Below, piece after piece: positions 40,873 through 49,917 of a stretch of 58,514 nucleotides of DNA. Made by a program: the position numbers and the translations under genes. Origin of the DNA: an uncultured Bacteroidales bacterium (GTDB taxonomy: Bacteria; Bacteroidota; Bacteroidia; Bacteroidales; Bacteroidaceae); NCBI GenBank assembly GCA_902798685.1, contig CADBXO010000009.1, positions 1 to 58,514 on the forward strand. Reading direction: 5' to 3'. The notes beneath the pieces were generated by a model. That model had not been told where the DNA came from. It searched no databases and saw nothing but the letters and a program-made list of their open reading frames with translations. Numbering within the stretch: position 1 is the first letter of the stretch; each line of letters starts with the position of its first letter.

Positions 40873-41772
40873 TCAGAGAAGCCTGAGGTTTCGGTTGGAC
40901 GAATTTCGCTGCATCAGCATCTCCACGAATTTCTGTGCAGCCATCTTGTGGTATGAGCCTTTCAGGTAGTGGTAGCAACCATCCATTCTTCCGTCGGGAT
41001 GAACAATAGGAACAGCCTCCAGACCGGGGAAATCATGTATGGATTCCTCGGAAAGCATGGTCATGAGCGAACTGTTGCTCACCAGATCAAGCAGCGAACG
41101 TACACTGTTGATTTCCAGTCGGATATCAAGGTTGACATCCTCAGTGTAGAGTATTGATTCAAGCGTATCTCTTGCCTGCAGTCCCTTGGACGGAAGAGCA
41201 AGCGGGAAACGGGAAAGATCCTGTACGTTGACCTCCTTGCCTACTCCCTTGAGAGTACCTTTTCGGCCGATAAGGCAGAGGCGGCTCTGGAACAGCAAAT
41301 GTGACTCTATACGGTCCTCACCGATAGGTGATTTGTATGTAAGCGCCAGGTCCAGTTCACGGTCCAGGAGTTTCTGACGGAGTTCCTCCTTGGAGGTGAT
41401 GATGATATCGAGTTTTATGTGCGGGAATTCACGGTAGAAATCCAGTACGGTCTGTTTCAGAAGCAGGCTGAATGCGTATGTGGAGCCCACGCTGAGGGTT
41501 CCCACATGAAGGTTGACCACGTCGCGGATACGGTCCTTACCGGCTCTTGCATCGTCAAGCACCTGAACCGCACAGGGATAGAACTGCTCACCGTAATCAC
41601 TCAGGATCACATGGCGGGTATCACGTGTAAGTAACTCTACACCAAGTTCTTCCTCCAGTTTGCGTATCTGTTGCGATATGGTACTCTGGGTAATGAAAAG
41701 AGTCTTTGAAGCAAGAGAGTAGCTCTTGAGTCTGGCTACCTCCACGAAGTATTTCAACTGCCTTAATTCCAT
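40873..41772 (-). CDS. LysR-family transcriptional regulator between two SLC13 genes
   Basis: 299 residues. The N-terminal winged helix-turn-helix is intact: MELRQLKYFVEVARLKSYSLASKTLFITQSTISQQIRKLEEELGVELL in overall layout, with the recognition helix QSTISQQIRKL. The C-terminal part is the usual effector-binding domain (residues ~90-290), starting VGTLSVGSTYAFS. It is flanked by paralogous anion transporters and probably controls both in response to an organic-acid or sulfur ligand; the ligand is unknown. A -7 box at 41793-41800 with a TTTATCGG motif beside it suggests autoregulation. In many close relatives this type is called CynR/OxyR-like. Confidence 0.9.
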   Translation of the reverse strand: MELRQLKYFVEVARLKSYSLASKTLFITQSTISQQIRKLEEELGVELLTRDTRHVILSDYGEQFYPCAVQVLDDARAGKDRIRDVVNLHVGTLSVGSTYAFSLLLKQTVLDFYREFPHIKLDIIITSKEELRQKLLDRELDLALTYKSPIGEDRIESHLLFQSRLCLIGRKGTLKGVGKEVNVQDLSRFPLALPSKGLQARDTLESILYTEDVNLDIRLEINSVRSLLDLVSNSSLMTMLSEESIHDFPGLEAVPIVHPDGRMDGCYHYLKGSYHKMAAQKFVEMLMQRNSSNRNLRLL

Positions 41773-41792
41773 TGTTGAGCGTTTATTCCGTA

Positions 41793-41818
41793 CAAAATTA
41801 CTCTATTTATCGGTAATT
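41793..41818 (-). promoter_or_regulatory. lysR promoter with candidate operator
   Basis: Minus-strand TAATTTTG at 41800-41793 is the -7 box. TTTATCGGTAATT at 41806-41818 lies just upstream of it, overlapping the promoter, as expected for an autoregulatory LysR site. Confidence 0.5.
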
Positions 41819-41850
41819 GCGAATAATCATATAGAAAATAACATTTAGTG

Positions 41851-41885
41851 CCGATTAAATAAGGTACACGTAATGAGTAATTTTG
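41851..41885 (+). promoter_or_regulatory. Promoter and candidate operator for SLC13 paralogue 2
   Basis: TAATTTTG at 41878-41885 fits TAnnTTTG. Upstream at 41851-41860, CCGATTAAAT reads ATTTAATCGG on the other strand, a near relative of the TTTATCGG motif. The ATG is at 41943. Confidence 0.45.
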
Positions 41886-41942
41886 CACGCTCTCTGAAAG
41901 CATATAAATACTAAGCGTATACAAAAAAAACGATTCTATCAT

Positions 41943-43397
41943 ATGAGCGACAAGAAATTAAACGTCAAAATGTGTGTCCTCCTGCCCATAGTCCTGGCAG
42001 TGACCATTTTCCTTTGGGCCGTTCCTGTAAGTTTCTACGGTATCGAAGCCCTCACAGTAGTTCAGCAGCGCGTCATCGCCCTGTTCGTATTTGCAGCCCT
42101 GATGTGGATGTTCGAGATCATCCCCAACTGGACAACATCACTGTTGCTGATTGTGCTTACGCTGCTGACCATATCCGACAAGGGTATCGGTCTGTTCTGC
42201 GATCCCAAGTTCGGAACACTGGTAAGTTACAAGAGCCTCATGGCCTCATTCGCCGACCCGGTTGTAATGCTGTTCATGGGAGGTTTCGTACTTGCTATCA
42301 TGGCCGAAAAATACGGACTTGACGTAACCCTGGCAAGAATCCTTCTCAAGCCTTTCGGCACCAAACCGAGCATGGTTCTGCTTGGATTCCTTATTGTGAT
42401 TGCAGTATTCTCAATGTTCATGTCAAACACCGCTACCGCAGCCATGATGCTGGCTTTCCTGGCTCCCGTGCTGTCAGTCCTGCCGTCGGATGACAAGGGT
42501 AAGATCGGACTTTCACTGGCTATTCCAGTAGCAGCAAACATCGGTGGTATCGGCACACCTATCGGTACACCTCCCAATGCTACAGCCGTACGTTTCCTGA
42601 CAGAGGCAGGTTATGATGTTAGTTTCTCAGACTGGTCAATCAGAATGATTCCCTACGTGCTGATTATGATTCTTGTCGCTTGGGTTATCCTTCAGTTGCT
42701 GTTCCCCTTCAAGACCAAGAAGCTGGTACTTGACATTCCCGCAAACAAGCGTCCCGTTGACTGGAAGACATACGTAGTATGGATCACATTCATCGGCACC
42801 ATCCTGCTGTGGGCAACCGAGAGCCTTACCGGTATCAACTCAAACGTAGTTGCTCTTATCCCGCTGGGCGTTCTCACCATGACAGGCATTTTCACCAAGG
42901 AGGATATCAAGGAGATCAACTGGACTGTCCTGTGGTTGGTTGCCGGAGGTTTTGCTCTGGGTACCGCACTTCAGGGTACAGGTCTGGCCAAGGTTCTTAT
43001 CAATGCCATACCGTTCGGATCGATGAGCGTACTGTTGGTACTCATCATCGCAGGTCTGGTCTGCTACTTCCTTTCAAACTTCATCAGCAACTCGGCTACA
43101 GCAGCCTTGCTTATCCCGATCCTGATTGTGGTTGCCGAGGGTATGGCCGATCCCGCTGCATCCAACAACGCATCATTCGTTGCTCTGGGCGGTACACACG
43201 CCATGATCTCATTCATCGCTGTCTGCGCATCAATCGCTATGCTGTTCCCGATATCAACACCTCCTAATGCCATCGCATCAAGTACAGGTCTTGTCCAGAC
43301 CAAGGATATGACCAAGGTTGGTATCATCATCGGAGCAATAGGCTTTGTTCTGGGCTTCTTCTGGCTCACCAAGCTGTTCCCGTTCGCAACTATCTGA
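41943..43397 (+). CDS. SLC13/DASS-family sodium:anion symporter, paralogue 2
   Basis: 484 residues with ~11-12 membrane segments. The two substrate motifs are MFMSNTATAAMM near residue 160 and SNFISNSATAALLIP near residue 380 (SNS instead of SNT). IGTPIGTPPNATA and the final FPISTPPNAIA match the DASS family. It is clearly paralogous to the transporter at 39209-40732 throughout its length but differs at the binding motifs, implying a different substrate or affinity. The porin gene starts 30 bases later and may bring the substrate through the outer membrane. Confidence 0.9.
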   Translation: MSDKKLNVKMCVLLPIVLAVTIFLWAVPVSFYGIEALTVVQQRVIALFVFAALMWMFEIIPNWTTSLLLIVLTLLTISDKGIGLFCDPKFGTLVSYKSLMASFADPVVMLFMGGFVLAIMAEKYGLDVTLARILLKPFGTKPSMVLLGFLIVIAVFSMFMSNTATAAMMLAFLAPVLSVLPSDDKGKIGLSLAIPVAANIGGIGTPIGTPPNATAVRFLTEAGYDVSFSDWSIRMIPYVLIMILVAWVILQLLFPFKTKKLVLDIPANKRPVDWKTYVVWITFIGTILLWATESLTGINSNVVALIPLGVLTMTGIFTKEDIKEINWTVLWLVAGGFALGTALQGTGLAKVLINAIPFGSMSVLLVLIIAGLVCYFLSNFISNSATAALLIPILIVVAEGMADPAASNNASFVALGGTHAMISFIAVCASIAMLFPISTPPNAIASSTGLVQTKDMTKVGIIIGAIGFVLGFFWLTKLFPFATI

Positions 43398-43427
43398 TAA
43401 ACACATAATTTTGAAATAGACTTTAAA

Positions 43428-44489
43428 ATGAAAAAACTCTTCTTGACAGTTATTGCAGCATGCCTTGCCATCGCTCCCGCCATGGCCCAGGAAATGCAGT
43501 ACGGACGTAATGTATCAGACTTTGCCAGCACCCCCAAATTCGGCGGTTACGTTATCGGCAAGTACACATATACCGACCAGGCCGGTCAGAACGGCGGCAA
43601 CGGTTTCAGCCAGCGTCTTATCCGTGCATACGTTGACGGAACCATCCTGAAAGATTTCAAGTACCGCGTTCAGATCCAGGCTAACAACGCATCTTTCCAC
43701 ATGAAGGACTACTTCGTTGAGTGGACCCACTGGAAAGAGTTCTCTGTAAAGGTTGGTCAGTACAAACGTGCCTTCCTGTTTGAGAACCCCTATAACCCCT
43801 GGAACGTCGGTTTCGGTGACTATTCACAGATTATCAAGAAGTTCTCAGGCATGGGCGACTACTGCGGTGAGGGCAGTTCTGTAGGCGGCCGCGACCAGGG
43901 TATCCAGATCCAGGGTGACGTGCTCCCCATGGGTGACGGAAGCTATCGTCTCATCCACTATCAGCTCCAGCTCATGAACGGTCAGGGTATCAATGCAGCC
44001 GATGCAAACTCAACCAAGGACGTTATCGGTACTCTGCAGGTTCAGCCTATCAAGGACCTCTATATCGGTGCATTCGCATGGAAGGGCAACTACACCGCCA
44101 GCGGTGTTACAGTTGACCGTAACCGTTGGGCTCTGGCTGCCAAGTACGAGCACAATGACTGGAGCGCACGTGCTGAGTACGTGAACTCAAAGGGTCATAA
44201 GATCAGTGAGTACAATGCTCTGGACGGCTCATTCTTTGGTGCCGGTAAGGCCGATGGCTGGTACGCAGCCGTAGGTGTTCCCTGCACTGACTGGCTCAAG
44301 GTTTACGCCAAGTATGACGTATATCGCGACCAGGCTTCAAAGGAGACCGCACGTACCATGTACTGCCTTGCTCCCAACATGCAGATCCACAAGAACCTCA
44401 TGCTGCAGCTTCAGTACAACTACGTGAACGACGCTCCCACATCTTCAAACTGGAACGAAATTTGGGCTGAGTTCTACTTCAGGTTCTGA
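43428..44489 (+). CDS. Outer-membrane porin, OprO/OprP-like
   Basis: 353 residues with a signal peptide (MKKLFLTVIAACLAIAPAMAQ). The rest alternates hydrophobic and polar residues as in a beta-barrel: FGGYVIGKYTYTD, RAYVDGTILKDFKYRVQIQAN, FVEWTHWKEFSVKVGQYK, ending EIWAEFYFRF with the terminal Phe expected for barrel insertion. It resembles phosphate-selective porins O/P. Placed just after an anion symporter and before an AraC regulator, it probably admits the same small anion. Confidence 0.83.
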   Translation: MKKLFLTVIAACLAIAPAMAQEMQYGRNVSDFASTPKFGGYVIGKYTYTDQAGQNGGNGFSQRLIRAYVDGTILKDFKYRVQIQANNASFHMKDYFVEWTHWKEFSVKVGQYKRAFLFENPYNPWNVGFGDYSQIIKKFSGMGDYCGEGSSVGGRDQGIQIQGDVLPMGDGSYRLIHYQLQLMNGQGINAADANSTKDVIGTLQVQPIKDLYIGAFAWKGNYTASGVTVDRNRWALAAKYEHNDWSARAEYVNSKGHKISEYNALDGSFFGAGKADGWYAAVGVPCTDWLKVYAKYDVYRDQASKETARTMYCLAPNMQIHKNLMLQLQYNYVNDAPTSSNWNEIWAEFYFRF

Positions 44490-44511
44490 GCCTGAGCCCC
44501 AGCCTTCCGAC

Positions 44512-45306
44512 ATGCAGCCTAAACCTCACTTTGATTCCCGCATAGACCTTACCAAGTGCCGATTCTATATCAGGCGCCTGGGAAAAGGTACGGGGACCGA
44601 TGAGGTTCCGGAAGCAAGACTTCCGCTGATAGGTTTCATCTACGTGACTCTTGGTGAGGTCCTTGTCGAGACCGACGGCAACACCTATCTGTGCCAGCCC
44701 GGACACGTGCTTATAATTCCATCAGAGTGCCCGTTTACCATAAGGTATTTCAATAATGCCCAGGGGTATACGGGCGCTTTTTCTCTGTCCTCCCTTACGG
44801 ATTCCAAGCCTCTCAGGTACATGACCGCCCCGCTCCATCAGGCCTTCTGGTTTGATGAGGGTGTCTTTATGGCCGAGCTCTTCAACATGATTCAGATATC
44901 ATTCGACAAGGGTGACGAGGTGTTTACAGAGAAGGCGCTTGACCTCTTTGTCTCACGTCTCAAGACCGGTCAGTCACCGGTGGTACCGCAGGCCGTCAAC
45001 ACATTCCTGGAGTCAGTCTTTGATCCGGGACGTACAATAGGCAACCTTACCGATTATGCCCAGGCCGCCGGCATCAGCGAGAATTACCTGAGTCGTCAGG
45101 TCAAGCAGTCAACCGGACACAGCGTCGGTAACTGGATTGACAACGCCCGTCTGGTCAGGGCCAAAAGACTTCTGGCCGATACCTCCCTGCCCATAATTGA
45201 GGTGGCTACGGCAGTGGGACTGGAGGATCAGTCCTACTTTGCCCGATTCTTCAAGCGCGAAACCGGACAGACCCCGTCGGAGTTCCGCAAGGCCATGCAA
45301 GGATAA
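44512..45306 (+). CDS. AraC-family transcriptional regulator
   Basis: 264 residues. The N-terminal ~150 residues form a cupin-like sensing domain (GFIYVTLGEVLVETDGNTYLCQPGHVLIIP). The C-terminal ~100 carry two helix-turn-helix units: NLTDYAQAAGISENYLSRQVKQSTG and PIIEVATAVGLEDQSYFARFFKRETGQTPSEFRK. The ligand is unknown. It follows the porin by 22 bases and precedes the TonB receptor, so it may regulate either. Confidence 0.9.
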   Translation: MQPKPHFDSRIDLTKCRFYIRRLGKGTGTDEVPEARLPLIGFIYVTLGEVLVETDGNTYLCQPGHVLIIPSECPFTIRYFNNAQGYTGAFSLSSLTDSKPLRYMTAPLHQAFWFDEGVFMAELFNMIQISFDKGDEVFTEKALDLFVSRLKTGQSPVVPQAVNTFLESVFDPGRTIGNLTDYAQAAGISENYLSRQVKQSTGHSVGNWIDNARLVRAKRLLADTSLPIIEVATAVGLEDQSYFARFFKRETGQTPSEFRKAMQG

Positions 45307-45369
45307 TCCTAATTCCTGTAATTTCCGTTCTAAAATCCAACGCTGTTTTTGCGGACCTTTGCAACCGCT

Positions 45370-47562
45370 ATGACAGCAATGGTTCTTTTATCCCTATTTG
45401 CAGTATTCTCACCTCTGGAAGATACTCTGACGCAGCAACTGCCCATGATAACGATTGCTGCCGTGAAAGAGCAGGTTCCATTGGAAAGGGTTGCGTCGGC
45501 CGTATCGGCCATATCATTCGAGACATTACAGAAAAGCAGCACATATCGTCCTAATGCGCTGTCATCGATCATACCAGGACTACACATCCCGGACTACGGG
45601 GCATCACTTACTTCAACCATCTATCTGCGTGGATTGGGCTCCAGAATGGAGAATCCTGTAATGGGCCTTTACATTGACGGTATTCCGGTTATTGACAAGA
45701 ACGCCTATGATTTTGACTGGGAGGGCGTAAGCCGAGCTACCATGTTGCGCGGACCGCAGGGCACCCTGTACGGTCGCAATGCCATGAGCGGGGTCCTTTC
45801 GCTCAGCACTTTCTCACCGTGTGATGATTACCGGCCCACCCTCCGTATTGAATACGGTACGGCAAACACCGTTAGGGCCGGAATCTCATTCACGGCGGGC
45901 AAAAGCGCCCTGTCAGCCACTTTCCGTCATACAGACGGTTTCTTCAACAACGCCTTTAAGGGTGAGACCTGTGATCCTTACGACGGCCTTGCCCTGCGCT
46001 GGAAATGGGTCAGTCACTGCACCGAGCGTCTCTGCATGACCAACACCCTGTCGGCCAACATCTCAAAGGAGGGCGGCTTTGCCTACGGCATGTGGAAGGA
46101 GGGCACACAGTACCCCGTATCATATAATGATGAGGGCAGTTACAAGAGGCTGTCGGTCATTGAGGGCTTCCGCCTGCACCGTCGCGGAGAGCTGCTGGTA
46201 ACTGATGCCACCGCATCGCTCCAACTGCTGGCCGATGATATGCGCATGGACCAGGATTATACCGAGAAGTCAATCTTTACCCTGCAGCAGAAGCAGCTGA
46301 GCGGTGCCGGCACCATGGAATTGACCATACGCAGGGCTGATGAGGAGGCACTCTGGCAGCCGCAGACCGGCCTGTTCACATTCTACCGGCTGAATCAGTT
46401 GTCGGCCCCGGTCACATTCAAACGGGACGGCATTGAGACCCTGATACTGAACAACGCCAACAGCCATATCCCCACGGAGATAGGTTATCTGGCAATATCA
46501 GACATGGAGATGCCGGTTTATTCAGATTTCATGATCGACACCTGGAACGCAGCGCTGTTCCACGAGTCAGTCTTTGACCTGGACCGATGGCTCATCACCG
46601 CCGGCGTAAGGTTTGACTATGAGGGCGGCACCATGGATTATGACTGCTTAACCCGCCTGCACTACCGCTTTGAACCTATCATGACGGCCGACCGTGACCT
46701 CTCCATTCCTTATAAAGGTACGGTAAGCCACAGCCACTTTGAGGTGCTGCCCAAACTGTCGGTGCTCTTCAAGGCATCCAGTGCGATAACACTCTTCTCG
46801 ACCGTATCAAAAGGTTACAGAGCAGGCGGATTCAACACCCAGATATTCTCGGACATACTGCAGAACATGACCATGACCGCCACCATGAATGACATGGGCG
46901 TTTATCTGGACAGGCCGTTCATATCAGTATCGGCTAAGAACACCGAGTATGATCCCGAGACCGCGTGGAACATGGAGGCAGGCACACGCATCCGTCATGA
47001 GTCATTCAGCGTGGAGGTATCGGCCTACTATATGGATGTAAGGAACCAGCAGCTCACGGTGTTCCCTCCGGGCATGTCAACCGGTCGCATGATGACCAAT
47101 GCCGGACGCAGCCGCAGCATGGGCGTGGAGACCGAGCTTGGCTGGAATCCGGGGCAGTTCCGCTCACACATATCATACGCATGGTGTGACGCCCGCTTTG
47201 TCAGCTTCAACGACGGCAACAACGACTACTCAGGCAACCGCCTGCCCTACGTGCCCGAGCACACACTCTATGTAAACGCAGGATACAGCTTCAATATAGG
47301 TAGCAAGACACTGGACGTTGATGCCTCACTTCGCGGCGAGGGTCCGTTCTGCTGGAACGAATCCGGAACACAGAGGGAGCCGTTCCGCCTCAGGGCCGGC
47401 GCGCGCGTGGCAATCGTATTCAATGACTGGGAACTTTACGTCAGAGCCGACAACCTGACCGATGAGTCCGGCCGCTGCTTCTACTTCAAATCCATGGGCA
47501 ACGAGTTCTTTGCATCCTCCAAGCCCCGTACTATAATGACAGGTATAACTTTAAAACTATAA
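45370..47562 (+). CDS. TonB-dependent outer-membrane receptor without a SusC-type N-terminal extension
   Basis: 730 residues from the ATG at 45370; an upstream TTG at 45349 is in frame but unlikely. It has a hydrophobic leader, then a plug domain directly (ISFETLQKSSTYRPNALSSIIPGLHIPD; RGPQGTLYGRNAMSGVLSL near residue 135) and a barrel ending TIMTGITLKL. The carboxypeptidase-like domain and SusD partner of polysaccharide systems are absent, so the cargo is more likely a siderophore, vitamin or small compound than a glycan. A small lipoprotein follows by 4 bases. The substrate is unknown. Confidence 0.87.
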   Translation: MTAMVLLSLFAVFSPLEDTLTQQLPMITIAAVKEQVPLERVASAVSAISFETLQKSSTYRPNALSSIIPGLHIPDYGASLTSTIYLRGLGSRMENPVMGLYIDGIPVIDKNAYDFDWEGVSRATMLRGPQGTLYGRNAMSGVLSLSTFSPCDDYRPTLRIEYGTANTVRAGISFTAGKSALSATFRHTDGFFNNAFKGETCDPYDGLALRWKWVSHCTERLCMTNTLSANISKEGGFAYGMWKEGTQYPVSYNDEGSYKRLSVIEGFRLHRRGELLVTDATASLQLLADDMRMDQDYTEKSIFTLQQKQLSGAGTMELTIRRADEEALWQPQTGLFTFYRLNQLSAPVTFKRDGIETLILNNANSHIPTEIGYLAISDMEMPVYSDFMIDTWNAALFHESVFDLDRWLITAGVRFDYEGGTMDYDCLTRLHYRFEPIMTADRDLSIPYKGTVSHSHFEVLPKLSVLFKASSAITLFSTVSKGYRAGGFNTQIFSDILQNMTMTATMNDMGVYLDRPFISVSAKNTEYDPETAWNMEAGTRIRHESFSVEVSAYYMDVRNQQLTVFPPGMSTGRMMTNAGRSRSMGVETELGWNPGQFRSHISYAWCDARFVSFNDGNNDYSGNRLPYVPEHTLYVNAGYSFNIGSKTLDVDASLRGEGPFCWNESGTQREPFRLRAGARVAIVFNDWELYVRADNLTDESGRCFYFKSMGNEFFASSKPRTIMTGITLKL

Positions 47563-47566
47563 CAAC

Positions 47567-48052
47567 ATGAAGAAGATTTTATTTGCAATGGCTGCACTTG
47601 CAGCAGTAATGGTAAGCTGCGACAAGCAGGAGCCCGAGACTGAGAAACAGGAAGAGATCACAGTAAGCAACGACACCGTATTCTATAAGGGTACGCTCCT
47701 TGCAAACGCATCAAGCGGTGACTGCGAGACCCCTGACACAAAGATCAGCATCAACCCTTCAGAGAAGGCTGATTCTGTTTCAATCACCATCTTCAAGGCC
47801 AAACTGGCAAACAGAATGCCGGCCATGGACATCACCATTCCTAACATTACAGTTGCCAAGAACGGTAACGTAACCCTGCTCTCATCAGAGACATCAATTC
47901 CTCTGGCAATGGGTAACCCGTTCCCCAACTACACCGTAACCGAGTTCGAGGGTGAGATTCTGAACGATGAGATCACATTCTCACTCAAGTTCGGCTCAAC
48001 TCCCACATCATTCAGCGGCCAGAAGGAGAGCCTCAAACAATCTCAGCAATGA
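47567..48052 (+). CDS. Small calycin-like lipoprotein paired with the TonB receptor
   Basis: 161 residues with a lipoprotein leader (MKKILFAMAALAAVMVSC; Cys near residue 18) and a Glu/Lys-rich linker. The remainder is predicted beta: FYKGTLLANASSG, DSVSITIFKAKLANRMPAMDITIPNITV and TVTEFEGEILNDEITFSLKF. It resembles the calycin-like putative surface lipoproteins of Bacteroidales. Lying 4 bases after a TonB receptor, it may be a substrate-capturing partner, in the role SusD plays elsewhere, but this is inference. Its stop overlaps the convergent DUF3667 gene by 20 bases. Confidence 0.68.
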   Translation: MKKILFAMAALAAVMVSCDKQEPETEKQEEITVSNDTVFYKGTLLANASSGDCETPDTKISINPSEKADSVSITIFKAKLANRMPAMDITIPNITVAKNGNVTLLSSETSIPLAMGNPFPNYTVTEFEGEILNDEITFSLKFGSTPTSFSGQKESLKQSQQ

Positions 48053-48944
48053 CTATGGCAACGAGCAGCACGAATAAGAGAATGAGCAAGAACATGTACA
48101 GGCCGGTCTTTACGGTAAGCCATAAGCTCTTGCGGAAACCTGTCTGCAACAACTGATGATAGTTTATCATTATGATCAGTCCCATAAAGAATGGGCCTAT
48201 CTCATTCTTTTGACCCAAAGAGAGGATGAGCACAAACAGCATGAAGAAACTGAACTGACACAGTATATACGCTGAAGCCGTTGCGGAGGCAGCCCACCCC
48301 ACGGACTGTTTCCGCAGCGCTATGCGCATAGCAGGCCACATAAGCAGGAATATGCCAAGGAAGTAGTTTATGCCCTGGCTGCGGAGAGCACTCTCAAAAG
48401 CAGCCAGGGATGCTCTTTTAGGAGAGTTTATAGCCTCGGGATATCTATTCAGAAACATCAGGGTATCCGCGACAGAAATAAACTGAGACATCCTGGCTGC
48501 TATCTCCTGGTCTGTATCCGTATAGAGCGAATCATCTGAGAAACTCAGCGAAACACTGATTCTGTTCTTTAAGGAATCCGATTCCACTACCTGGCTCTGT
48601 TCCTTTTTACCTTCAAAATCCGGATGGGCTATTGATGACACCAGCGAGAAGAAGGCATAGAAGATTATAAGTGATGTAAGCGGCGCAAGATACATATCGT
48701 GTTTGCCTTTTATGTAGTCACGGATCATGTAACCCGGACGCAGCAGCAGGTGCACGAACGTACGCTTGGCATCATCGTTCAGGAACGGTATGCTGTCAAA
48801 CGCGCCACGATAGAAGCCCTTTATATTACCCTCCGGTTTGTCATCGACCACGGTCCATTCCGACTTCCAGGGACTGTAACCCAGAAGCTGCCAGATATGA
48901 AACGCCCTGAGCCGGACCTTGAGGCTATGCCGTCTTCCCCCCAT
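48033..48944 (-). CDS. DUF3667-like membrane protein
   Basis: 303 residues. A basic N-terminus (RRHSLKVRLRAFHIW) is followed by a segment LLLRPGYMIRDYIKGKHDMYLAPLTSL, close to the DUF3667 family hallmark 'RPG-x-DYI-x-GKR-x2-Y-x2-P'. Hydrophobic segments lie at ~105-125, ~200-215, ~225-250 and ~275-300. The N-terminal zinc ribbon of some members is absent. No function is known. It is in the same run as the YbjQ-like gene (6-base gap). Confidence 0.74.
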   Translation of the reverse strand: MGGRRHSLKVRLRAFHIWQLLGYSPWKSEWTVVDDKPEGNIKGFYRGAFDSIPFLNDDAKRTFVHLLLRPGYMIRDYIKGKHDMYLAPLTSLIIFYAFFSLVSSIAHPDFEGKKEQSQVVESDSLKNRISVSLSFSDDSLYTDTDQEIAARMSQFISVADTLMFLNRYPEAINSPKRASLAAFESALRSQGINYFLGIFLLMWPAMRIALRKQSVGWAASATASAYILCQFSFFMLFVLILSLGQKNEIGPFFMGLIIMINYHQLLQTGFRKSLWLTVKTGLYMFLLILLFVLLVAIVIAEIV

Positions 48945-48950
48945 ATATCC

Positions 48951-49271
48951 TTATCCCAGTTTTACTGCAGTACCTGAGGCGGTTACCATGAGCATGCTGT
49001 TGCTCTGGCCAAGCACCTCATAATCTATATCGATGCCGACGACCGCATCGGCCCCTACCTTATATGCTCTCTCCTCGAGTTCCCTCATGGCCTGCGCACG
49101 GGCGTTCAGCAGTTCATCCTCGTAAGAACCGCTGCGGCCGCCCACGAAATCCCTAATGCTGGCTGCAAAGTCCTTTATGAAGTTTACACCGGTAATAACC
49201 TCGCCAAACACTACACCACGGTATTCGGTAATGGTACGACCTTCGATGGTCGGAGTTGTTGTAAGTATCAT
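48951..49271 (-). CDS. YbjQ/UPF0145 family protein
   Basis: 106 residues from the ATG at 49271; a TTG two codons earlier is in frame. The sequence matches UPF0145: [12 protein letters not shown] at the start, [25 protein letters not shown], the [17 protein letters not shown] helix and [14 protein letters not shown] near residue 75. These proteins form pentamers and have been called putative heavy-metal-binding; the biochemical role is not settled. Confidence 0.93.
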   Translation of the reverse strand: MILTTTPTIEGRTITEYRGVVFGEVITGVNFIKDFAASIRDFVGGRSGSYEDELLNARAQAMRELEERAYKVGADAVVGIDIDYEVLGQSNSMLMVTASGTAVKLG

Positions 49272-49362
49272 ATGCAATTCAATTATTGTTCATGGCGAAG
49301 ATACTCTCTTTTTTTCATATATTCGCAGTTCAGACAGCAACTAACTAAACAAAGATAAAACT

Positions 49363-49917
49363 ATGAAGAAAAGTCTTATTCTTACGCTTGCGGTAATGAT
49401 TATGACCGCTTGCGCCGCAAAGGAACCTAAAGTACTGATTACCTACTTCTCACCCACAGGAACCACCAAGTCACTGGCACAGGAACTGGGCACCGTTACC
49501 GGCGCTGACCTGTTTGAGATTGAGGGTGCTCAGCCCTATACCACTGATGATGTAAACCTGGGTAACCGCGAGGCACGCGCCTTCAAGGAGATGGCCGACA
49601 AGGCATTGCGTCCCGAGGTAAAAGGCAAGCCAGATAAACTGAAAAGCTACGATGTAGTGTTCATTGGATTCCCCATCTGGGGCGATGCAGCGCCCAACAT
49701 CATCAATACATTCATTGAGCAGAGTGACCTTAAAGGCAAGACCGTCATCATATTCTCAACCTCAGGCAGCAGCAATCTGACCAACTCATACAACAAGCTC
49801 AAGGCTCAGTATCCTGACCTGAACATGGTTGAGGGCACAACCCTTAAGCGTAACCCCACCCCCGAGGCACGCCAGAACGTAATCAACACCCTTAAAGAGG
49901 CCATCCCCGCAAAGTAA
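49363..49917 (+). CDS. Lipoprotein flavodoxin (extracytoplasmic)
   Basis: 184 residues. The leader MKKSLILTLAVMIMTAC gives a lipobox Cys near residue 17. The flavodoxin fold follows: KVLITYFSPTGTTKSLAQEL carries the phosphate-binding loop of FMN, VFIGFPIWGDAAPNIINTF near residue 105 and VIIFSTSGSSNLTNS near residue 130 are the other flavin loops. Flavodoxins of this type usually stay in the cytosol; here the lipobox puts the cofactor protein in the envelope. It may accept electrons from a membrane donor. It ends directly at the start of the transporter gene. Confidence 0.8.
   Translation: MKKSLILTLAVMIMTACAAKEPKVLITYFSPTGTTKSLAQELGTVTGADLFEIEGAQPYTTDDVNLGNREARAFKEMADKALRPEVKGKPDKLKSYDVVFIGFPIWGDAAPNIINTFIEQSDLKGKTVIIFSTSGSSNLTNSYNKLKAQYPDLNMVEGTTLKRNPTPEARQNVINTLKEAIPAK

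Noticed and set aside
45349-45369. A TTG start for the TonB receptor at 45349
   Set aside because: It precedes a normal ATG at 45370 that opens a hydrophobic leader; the extra residues (MRTFATA) add nothing recognisable.
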